DNA of 64,000 nucleotides from Anadara kagoshimensis. Its lineage: Eukaryota; Mollusca; Bivalvia; Arcoida; Arcidae. A program made the translations under genes and the position numbers. Shown here in pieces: positions 56,076 to 64,000 of this stretch (the stretch's first letter is position 1; every line of letters begins with the position of its first letter). The DNA lies in the NCBI GenBank assembly GCA_021292105.1, contig CM037857.1, positions 40,772,916 to 40,836,915 of the forward strand. Direction: 5' to 3'. The notes beneath the pieces were generated by a model, which was not told where the DNA came from, ran no database searches, and saw only the letters and a program-made list of their open reading frames with translations.

Positions 56076-57621
56076 AGACTAGGCACATTTTCAGAAAATG
56101 TGACTTGAACCGGCATTTTTTAGTAAAAGTTGGTAACATCTTTTTCTAACCTAATTCGAGGGTGCTGAATTCGAAAATGGCGGATACCAAGCTGAATTTT
56201 GAGTTTTTGAACCCATAATTCAAAAAACAAAATGGCGGCTAAAATTAATGGTGAATCAATGCAAAAGTGATACTTGGGTTGACAAATTTTGATAAAAGTT
56301 GGTAACATGATTTATTTAACATAATTTGAGGATGCCGAATTCAAAGATGGCCGATACAAAGCTCAATTTTGAGTTTTTGAACCCATAATTCCAAAATCAA
56401 AATGGCGACTTAAATTTATAGTATACGAATGCAAAAATGTTCATTGGGGTGGCAAATTTAAGTAAAAGTTGGTAACATGCTTAATTTCACATTATTCTAA
56501 TTTTCTAAATTTCAAAATGACAGATTTCAAGCTAAATTTTTAGTTTCTTTACCCATAATTCCAAAAACAAAATGGCGACTAAAATTGATGGTGTACTGGG
56601 TCAACGCAAAATACATGAAATATGTTACTTGGGTTGACAAATTTTGGTAAAAGTTGGTAACATGCCTTATTTAACATAATTCGAAGGTGATGAATGCACA
56701 AATGGCGGATACCAAGCTAAATTTTAAGTTTTTGAACCCATAATTCCAAAAACAAAATGGCGACTTAAATCCAGAGTGTACCAATGCAAAAAATGTTACT
56801 TTGGGTGGCAAATTGATGACATGCTTTTGAAATATAATTTTGAGAGTTAGACTAGGCACATTTTCAGAAAATGTGACTTGAACCGGCATTTTTTAGTAAA
56901 AGTTGGTAACATCTTTTTCTAACCTAATTCGAGGGTGCTGAATTCGAAAATGGCGGATACCAAGCTGAATTTTGAGTTTTTGAACCCATAATTCAAAAAA
57001 CAAAATGGCGGCTAAAATTAATGGTGAATCAATGCAAAAATGATACTTGGGTTGACAAATTTTGGTAAAAGTTGGTAACATGATTTATTTAACATAATTT
57101 GAGGATGCCGAATTCAAAATGGCCGATACAAAGCTCAATTTTGAGTTTTTGAACCCATAATTCCAAAATCAAAATGGCGACTTAAATTTATAGTATACCA
57201 ATGCAAAAATGTTCATTGGGGTGGCAAATTTAGTAAAAGTTGGTAACATGCTTAATTTCACATTATTCGAGTTTTCTGAATTTCAAAAATGACGATTCCA
57301 AGCTAAATTTTTAGTTTCTTAACCCATAATTCCAAAAACAAAATGGCGACTAAAATTGATGGTGTACTGGGTCAACGCAAAATACATGAAATATGTTACT
57401 TGGGTTGACAAATTTTGGTAAAAGTTGGTAACATGCTTTATTCAACATAATTCGAAGGTGATGAATGCACAAATGGCGGATACCAAGCTAAATTTTAAGT
57501 TTTTGAACCCATAATTCCAAAAAAAAATGGCGACTTAAATCCAGAGTGTACCAATGCAAAAAATGTTACTTTGGGTGGCAAATTGATGACATGCTTTTGA
57601 AATATAATTTTGAGAGTACTA
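56076..57621. repeat. 773-bp tandem duplication, each with ~185-bp sub-units
   Basis: GACTAGGCACATTTTCAGAA begins both copies (56076 and 56849), which differ at only a few percent. Inside each, four diverged 150-190 bp units carry AAAGTTGGTAACATG, AAAATGGCGGATACCAAGCT and TTTTTGAACCCATAATTCCA. The duplication is much younger than the sub-units. A partial inverse copy ends at 60935 (TTTTCTGAAAATGTGCCTAGTC). Confidence 0.92.
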
Positions 57622-59700
57622 AATTCAAAACTTGCAAAAGTCATTCAGAAGGTAAAGCTTAACCCATAATTCCAAAAACAAAATGGCGACTGTTACAATT
57701 TATGCATATAATTTCACAGTGTTATTGAAGTTACATGTTTAGCAAAAGATGGTACTTTGTTCTTTTTAACATTTCAGCATAACTTGAGGTTGCTAAATTA
57801 AAATGGAAGAGGCTAAACTGAAGTTTAAATGTTTAAACCCAATTTAAAAAACTTCTAAAAATAAAGTGGAGGTTATAATTAAGTGTTTGTTCTTATCTGT
57901 GCCTTTTGCATATTGCACTGATGAAATCTACATGATTAAATTAAGTTCATGACCAAAACTATACTAAAACACTGCTTTATTCAGATCATGGCGTGAAATT
58001 AATAAATTGTCAAAATCGAAACTTGTGTTTGAAATGCAGAAAGAGCCTATTCAATAACAGTCTTTTATATAGAGTTTACCACATGTTCTAGCAAAATAGT
58101 ATGTAGAACCCTTTGTTGTAAATGTCAAAATACCAAATTGAAATGGTTTGAACTTTGCCGGTAACTATATTTTTCAACATAGTATTAGTCTCTATACAGT
58201 TTTGCCAGCGGTGTTTAAGGAACTCAATGTAACTTTTAAAGAATTCATTTTCTTTAAAAGTCAGAACGTCCTCCAATAAATATATATCATCGTCATCTGA
58301 CTAGAAAACTGGGTAAAGTAATATAAATGACCGTTTTCAGTGTTGGAAATAGACGAAAGACTGATGTGCAAGCTTAAGTAATAAACTGGCCACTCAATCA
58401 ATTTAAAATCTAAAGCCACAATCGTTAATTGCAGTCAAGGTAATGGTAGCATTGTGCTAGTGGGCCAAGACACGTTTACTGAGTTTTCCACAACATTTGA
58501 GTGGAATATTTTTGCGTAACAGCCTCACAAGTAATACAAATAATATGACATTTATTTTTTGTCCCTTTTGGAAATAATCTACCACCAGAATACCATCAAT
58601 ATCTAAGTTAACCGTTGTCATAACCTTTCCAGATGATGGAACAGTCTTTCTCTGCCTTAATTGGTGAAGGTGAACCAGGGTGGTTTCATTGTTTAGACTA
58701 TTTTTTAGGCTCTAGGATGCTTTACCTCCATAGTAACAAAGCTCGTACGGGAGCTAGCAGTATCTACTACTAAATATTTTAATTAACACGCGTCAAAGTG
58801 CATCTTGTTTGCTTCTGATTAATTGCCAGAAACCCTACAGGCTCAAAGCTTTCTCATTGCAGGATGTCAGAATGAAGTGTATTCTTCTTTGTGAAATGTG
58901 AAACTCATTGCAAAAACAATTTTTCTTTTTGAAAGGATTTCTCAGAAATAAGCAGCCAATGTTTGTTTTGGCTACCATGAATGAAAACCAAGCTCTATTG
59001 ACCATTTTTGGGTTGCAACAATGGCATGCCTACCAGGACTGGGGTCATCATTTATGTTCTGCCGTTTATTATCCGCCAACCACTTTTTACTATTGCCTAT
59101 TAAGGGGCATCTTTCCTTGTGTTGCTTTCATATCAGTATGGATTGCCTTAGGTGCTTAACCGTTCTTGTGCAAATATTGAATCCTGCTCTTTCACAATTT
59201 TTTACATTTGCCAAGTCACAAGGCTTATTTACTTTGGAGTAATACCTTGTTGATATTAACTTACAAAACGACACTGGTCTTCGGATACACAATCAGGAAA
59301 TAGAGGGGTTGAAAAGGGACATCAACGCTTATCTCCTTTTTAACAGAAGGCTCACGACATATCATTCAACCCGCATACTTCTTACCAGTTTAATAAAACC
59401 AAGTGTAGTGTTGCTTTTGCTATAAGTTAAATATCAAACTTTACAACAACATTTTGTAATGCAAGTTCACATTTTTAGCAAAAAGTCAGCTAAGAGTTGC
59501 TCGGTGATGACTTAGCACCTCTAAATATGTTTTGAATGCTAGTTTAGTTATATCTACTTGGTTCTTCCTCTGGTAAAAAAAATCGTAAGCATTTGGTGCA
59601 AACACAGATTTCGGTTTTGTAAGCTATTTCATTCACATTCTGGTCTACATAAATCAGTGTTTCAGCATGTTATGTGTCATACTTAATTCAATTCATTCAA
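57622..59700. other. Central part of the 8.7-kb element, unassigned
   Basis: One further AAAATGGCGAC unit near 57680. An open frame at 58908-59159 (83 codons, LQQWHAYQDWGHHLC near residue 36, hydrophobic C-terminus) has no family I recognise. Otherwise nothing. Confidence 0.4.
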
Positions 59701-59805
59701 ATAAACAGAAACATACAGTCCCATGTTCAAAAAACAATCCAGAAACAAAAGCAAAAACTTTGAAAACTGGCTAAAGTTAAATATGTGAACTTTGTCCAGG
59801 ATATT
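59701..59805 (-). mobile_element. RT-element 3' UTR scrap
   Basis: AATAAACAGAAACATACAGTCCC, AACAATCCAGAAACAAAAGC and TGAAAACTGGC match the extreme 3' end of the family on the minus strand. Confidence 0.6.
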
Positions 59806-59817
59806 ATAAGTTATGTA

Positions 59818-59913
59818 CAGGGCTTTGGCAGGCTACACGGCCCCATGTAGGGGCCCCGTCAAAGATTATGCGGCTTATGGTACATTCGGCCGTGTAACCT
59901 GCCGAAAGCCCTG
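59818..59913. mobile_element. 96-bp MITE, TA duplication
   Basis: CAGGGCTTTGGCAGGCTACACGGCC and the inverse GGCCGTGTAACCTGCCGAAAGCCCTG are flanked by TA (59816-59817, 59914-59915). GC-rich against its AT-rich surroundings. No coding. Confidence 0.85.
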
Positions 59914-59920
59914 TATAGTG

Positions 59921-60153
59921 TTTTTGTCACCCTTCAAAGTGTTACCAATTGGATCTTACCACTTCGTATTTTGTATGACTAGATCGTATGTTGTCGCCAT
60001 GTTTGTTTACCGTAACTAGACGTCAACGATGTACGAGTTACTTCCCTTTTACCGCTAAACGTCGCGTGCGTTCATTTCCGAACATAGTTCTATGTACCCC
60101 GACAAGTTACCCAATCAGCTTGCGGGAAATTTCTGTCGGAAGGGTGACAAATA
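59921..60153. mobile_element. Candidate MITE with TTTGTCACCCTTC ends
   Basis: TTTGTCACCCTTC (59923) and GAAGGGTGACAAA (to 60151) are exact 13-bp inverse ends around 200 bp of non-coding sequence. TSD uncertain. Confidence 0.6.
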
Positions 60154-60769
60154 TATATATAGCTTTTTTCATAATGATCTTTGTCGCTAGGCCACCTGAG
60201 ACGAAGGCTGACTAGCATGCCAGATCTTTTAATTTCATAAATATCAAACCATCTTTTTCAGAGTTATTGCCCCTGAAAAATAATATTTCATTTTGCTGGT
60301 TTTGTGACTATTTAATTGAAAATTATTAGTGTTCTATAAGCGCAATGCATTAAAAAACACGAACATGCAAGCTAAGTAGCAATGTTTGTAAAAATATGAT
60401 GATCCATAGAGGAGATGTTACCCCTGGAGTATAATTTTTTGCGAATTTGTTTTTTTACCATATTTGTTTTAAAAAGTATTATAAATAAAAGCACCAAGTT
60501 GCAAAAATAATCAACATGCCAAGATCTAACTCCATAGCAAATTTTGTATATGATAATCAACGAAGATGTTGTTGCCTCTAAAATTTCAGTATCTTTTAAA
60601 TGTTTTCAGGTGAGCAATAAGGCCCATGGACCTTTTGTTTAAAATTTCTGCTCATTAACACCCAAATAAGCCTTGGAATATTACAATATTTGATTAATAG
60701 CAGTTTCTTGCTACTAAAACAACTTCTGTATCAACTTTTACGCAAAAAAAATTGATTTTGGCGGCCATT
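60154..60769. repeat. Dispersed repeat ending GGTGAGCAATAAGGCCCATG
   Basis: The 3' landmark TTTCAGGTGAGCAATAAGG ... CATGGACCTTTTGTTT near 60604-60640 is a sequence I associate with common bivalve repeats. The body upstream (TTATTGCCCCTGAAAAATAA, GTTACCCCTGGAG) is diverged. Confidence 0.5.
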
Positions 60770-60935
60770 TTGTATTTAAATTTTGACCTACTTAGAGCAA
60801 TTTTTCAGCTTGGTATCCGCCATTTTCGAACTCAGCACACCCAAATTAGGTAAGAAGGATATATGGTTTACTTTTACTAAAAAATGCCTCTCCCGCTTTT
60901 AAACGACGTCTTTTCTGAAAATGTGCCTAGTCTAT
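60770..60935. repeat. Partial inverse copy of the 56-kb unit
   Basis: GCTTGGTATCCGCCATTTTCG, TTTACTTTTACTAAAAAATGCC and TTTTCTGAAAATGTGCCTAGTC are the inverse of the first 120 bp of each 773-bp repeat (56076). Confidence 0.85.
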
Positions 60936-61849
60936 CTGACCATTATCTGTTTCTTTGGCTTCTCTCGCACAAAGAACAATTCTTATATCTGCCTCTTTAT
61001 GATTTGCTCAAAGACCTGATTTATCTCGCCCTGTACTCGAGAATGTAGTATTCGCATCCAAAAAACCCTAACCAAACCACCGTCTGCTTGCCATACACCT
61101 TTTTTGTTTATCTCATTTGATATAAAACTAAAAAATCAGATTCACTCTTTATTCTCGTCAATATGTACCGTATATTGAATTATTCCAAATTTCAACTTTC
61201 CATCTCTATTCTGCAGTACATGTATTGTTCTTTAAATCGAATTATTCTCACCAGTTCTTGCTGGCTTTAATGCTCTATGATTGTGATTTGTGGATGGATT
61301 GTTGTGTTTTTGATTTATGTTTTTCTTGTTAGACTTTATAGAGTGCTCAAAATACCAATCAAACAAAACATCACAAAACATCTACTCTATCAGTATTCCT
61401 GAAATGACATTTTGTGCTGCAAATCTACAAAGTTGTCAAAGTTCTGTGCAATGGTGTCTCTCGAATGCTGTTAACCAATGTCATATTCTCTATTATAGTA
61501 CACATCTTTATACCTTTTTCTGAACATTTCTGGATTAACTTTTTCTACACCAGATGTTTGTTGATTGGTCGTAAACTACCTGATGATGTTACTTAGACTA
61601 CAGTTGCGTCTTTTTGTCCAGTTTATCACCTTTACCTCCTTTCATTGGCACAATGATATTATTTAGCTATTATTGTTTTAATTTTTGAAACTCCATAATG
61701 CTATATAAAGACCTGTACGATAATATATATTACGACATTGGTTAACAGCATTGGAAAACCACAATATGCACTTTGAAGACTGTCTCGCAGCAACCACAAA
61801 GTATCGTTTTAAACAATAGTGTTAGAGTAGATTGTTTGCTTTAATAAAG
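60936..61849. other. Unassigned part of the 8.7-kb element
   Basis: A scrap near 61270-61320 (TTGTGATTTGTGGATGGATTG) may be RT-element 3' UTR. Open frames at 61317-61596 have no motif. Confidence 0.35.
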
Positions 61850-62165
61850 GCTTGAACATATCAATCTATGTCAAAATCACAATTATGAAGCAAAGTAAAA
61901 ATCTTGAAACTTTCAAATGAAGTTTAACACGGGAACATCCACCAGGGAAGTCAAAACAAGTGACTTGGAAGGGTAATTGAGCACCCACACTTTTTATAGT
62001 GAAAGGAACATGAAACTTTGGAACGCCACATATCCATGGTATTTTCGGATACAGAGTCACCATACTATGTTGTGATATAAAACTTTATGAGGGCCTTGAT
62101 AAGCCAAGGCTTGCACTATCCCTGCATCAACAGTTCATTTGTTAGCAGTTTGCCCCGTTGTATAA
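61850..62165 (-). mobile_element. RT-element 3' copy inside the 8.7-kb element
   Basis: Minus-strand order: AACTGTTGATGCAGGGATAG, TTATCAAGGCCCTCATAAAG, the C-terminal codons, GTTCCTTTCACTATAAAAAG, then the 3' UTR ending near GATATGTTCAAGCC. The Cys/Gly-rich GAGCACCCGG segment is mutated. Confidence 0.75.
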
Positions 62166-62999
62166 ACATTTAAAGAATGAAGAAAAAAGATAGAATTTCA
62201 TGTTGCCTGAGAATTTGAACAAGTTTATAAATATGAGAGAGAATAAAGCTTAATTGTGCAAACTATAAATAGGCAGACTCAAGACTTGTTCCTTATGCCG
62301 AGTGAGATGAATAGAATAACGGATAATGATCAGATGTTTGTATTCTCTTGGTTTTGTTTCACAACTAAACATCAAGGTTTCAGTGAGTATTAGAGCAATT
62401 AAGAAACCAGCGTCAATAAGAAATATCAGATGAATAACCATTTAGATCTGTTGGTATTTGATCAACATACAGTGATTGAGCTTCCAGCATGGGAAGTGTT
62501 CAAACAAATTGCAGAGCTTGAAAACTCTGAACTGAAAGCTTATGGATATACGATAAAGTCGGCAATGCTGTTATCAAGTGTAGATTCCTTTGTTTGTAAT
62601 CTATTTCAAACTACCAACCCTCAACAAATACCTTCATGAACTTCACTGTTATATTTTCCGTCATTGCCACATAACGTGCCAAGATACGTTCTGGTCATGC
62701 ACATTAAACACATTAATCACCAGGAAATGGTTTGGAATCTGTGTTTAATTTCTCAGTAAAACTATCATTGTGAGCAGTTGGGAAATTTACCTACAATATT
62801 TATGAATGTGGAATTGTTGAATCTTTGTGCAGTTTAATTATTGTGAAAAATACATTCTACTTCACAGTTGTTTGTAGATGTGAATCATGCTGGTGTAAAA
62901 GCTTTTGGAGGAGTCAGTTAACTAGTATATATATTAACAAATGCAATATATTGGTTTATTGTATTAAAACAATGCAGCGCGATGATTATAAGTCAGCCA
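62166..62999. other. Unassigned; one open frame
   Basis: A plus-strand frame at 62430-62639 (69 codons, ELPAWEVFKQIAELENSELK near residue 17) has a balanced composition but no known motif and no visible splice context. It could be a captured exon or chance. Confidence 0.3.
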
Positions 63000-63653
63000 T
63001 CTTAAGAAATGGTGGCCATATTGAATTTTACAACCACAGTTTGTTCATGAAAAATTATAAATTTTTGATTGATGAAATATTAAATTTCAACTTAAGGTTA
63101 AGCGGTTGATTAGTTATTGAATTTTAATTTAAAATTATCTTTTTTGGTGGCCATCTTGGATTTGGCAGCAATATATTCATAAAACGGAAAAAAGTCAAGA
63201 TGGAAACATACCTAGCATAACTAAGAACATATATATTAAATACAACTAATTAGTTTGATATCATAAAATAATGACATCCTTTGTTCTATTTGATTTAAAA
63301 TGCAGCACATTGATAATACGTCGGCAATCTTGAAAATGGCAGCCATATTGAAGTTTACAACCAATATTTATTGACAGAAAATTAGTATAAATATTGTAAT
63401 TGATCAAATACCAAATTTCAACTTAAATGGTCAAGTGATTGATTTGATATTGAATCTTTATACATAAATTATCTTTTTTGTGGCCATCTTGGATTGGCAG
63501 CCATATTTTCATTAAACGAAAAAAGTCAAGGTGAAAATATACCTAGCGTGACTAAGTATATATTAGGTAATAAGACCCACCATGTTTCCTGCTTTTAACA
63601 AAAAAGTTTAGGGGGTCAATAAAGAGGCTACTTTTTAAGATCTGCCCTGACTA
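63000..63653. repeat. Right subterminal arm of the 8.7-kb element
   Basis: Inverse of 54923-55650: AAAAAGTCAAGATGGAAACATACCTAGC, GGTGGCCATCTTGGATT and GCAGGAAACATGG (inverse) are in order, two units as on the left. Confidence 0.85.
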
Positions 63654-64000
63654 ATACAGTCAAACAGATACAATGCATCTTTCAGGTTTACATTTTACAT
63701 AGTTTCAAATTTCTGTAACGTAAAAGAACCTTTTTGTGTTGCTATAAATAAAACTTTTTTTTACACATTTCCCAACTACACTTGCTACTTAAGTACATTC
63801 CTAGATACGTATATTCTGATACTATCTCGATGTGACTACCTTTATACATCCATTTCTTAATTTGTTTAACTTTACCTCCTCTTCAAAATACAACTATTTT
63901 GGTTTTGTCTAGATTTATCTTCAGTCTATACTTATTACAAAATGAGCTAATGATACCGAGTTGACGCTGTAGATTTTTTATAGTCTGCGAAAATAACAAT
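63654..64000 (-). pseudogene. LINE RT thumb region (5' half of the split LINE), runs off the window
   Basis: The minus-strand frame from the window edge has LQRQLGIISSFCNKYRLKIN, then DKTKIVVF with an in-frame stop, VSEYTYLGMYLSS, and (after a frameshift) NLKDALYLFDC up to the insertion edge at 63654. These are standard LINE RT palm-to-thumb blocks. The continuation is at 54922 downward. Confidence 0.85.

Larger units (their letters stand above)
54923..63653. mobile_element. 8.7-kb TAGTC-ended element inserted in a LINE, ATA duplication
   Basis: The left end TAGTCAGGGGGCAGATCC at 54923 and right end GATCTGCCCTGACTA to 63653 are inverse. The flanks CACCATA and ATACAGTC duplicate ATA. Deleting the element rejoins LINE codons (LYLFDC before, MVCPIITYG after). 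Subterminal arms 54923-about 55650 and about 63000-63653 are inverse with many indels. Each is built of about 320-bp sub-repeats containing CCAAGATGGCC. Next inward on the left are two 773-bp duplicates (56076-57621); on the right only a 170-bp inverse piece remains (60770-60935). The centre contains RT-element scraps and two MITEs. No transposase ORF found. TAGTC ends plus a 3-bp duplication are shared with the foldback at 9739-14954, suggesting a common mobilising enzyme. Confidence 0.87.

Overview
This is a eukaryotic window, AT-rich and about nine-tenths interspersed repeats. It most likely comes from a bivalve mollusc. The evidence is spliced genes with GT-AG introns, a tRNA-headed SINE with bivalve-style 3' tails, many 5'-truncated copies of a reverse-transcriptase element of a kind I know from bivalve genomes, fragments of several LINEs, MITEs and large foldback elements. 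No bacterial features, CRISPR arrays or rRNA genes are present. The species is not determined.

Host genes are few. (1) At 2214-2759 (+) is the last coding exon of a kyphoscoliosis-peptidase/hillarin-like gene, right after a clean splice acceptor. (2) Two paralogous three-exon genes on the minus strand encode a small secreted cysteine-rich protein I cannot name. The intact copy B is at 20798-23302 (144 aa, signal peptide, about ten mature cysteines). Copy A is at 7670-15844, with identical intron phases, TATA box and polyA signal, but a +1 frameshift in exon 2 makes it a probable pseudogene. Intron 1 of copy A is swollen by a 5.2-kb foldback element.

Mobile DNA by region. 1-2.1 kb: three tandem arrays. 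3.2-9 kb: a young SINE with a perfect 15-bp target duplication, truncated RT-element tails and two MITE families. 9.7-15 kb: a foldback with about 1.27-kb, nearly identical arms, TAGTC termini and a 3-bp duplication. 18.4-19.4 kb: a TTAA-flanked foldback. 23.9-31.8 kb: an RT-element copy split by a 6.8-kb palindromic element (termini TGTGGGACC, duplication GCCCT), which in turn carries a SINE and a LINE in one arm. 32-54 kb: LINE endonuclease and RT fragments, a GIY-YIG endonuclease remnant, TA-flanked MITEs, minisatellites and a molluscan AAGGTCA-rich repeat. 54.9-63.7 kb: an 8.7-kb element with TAGTC termini and an ATA duplication, inserted into the RT domain of a minus-strand LINE whose two halves flank it. 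This element contains more than twenty ATGGC-core repeats resembling YY1 sites.

The most interesting structures are the duplicated secreted cysteine-rich gene pair and the three large inverted-repeat elements. Two of those share TAGTC ends and 3-bp duplications. None of the three encodes a recognisable transposase. All coordinates of degenerate repeats are approximate; exon and TSD-defined boundaries are exact readings of the sequence.
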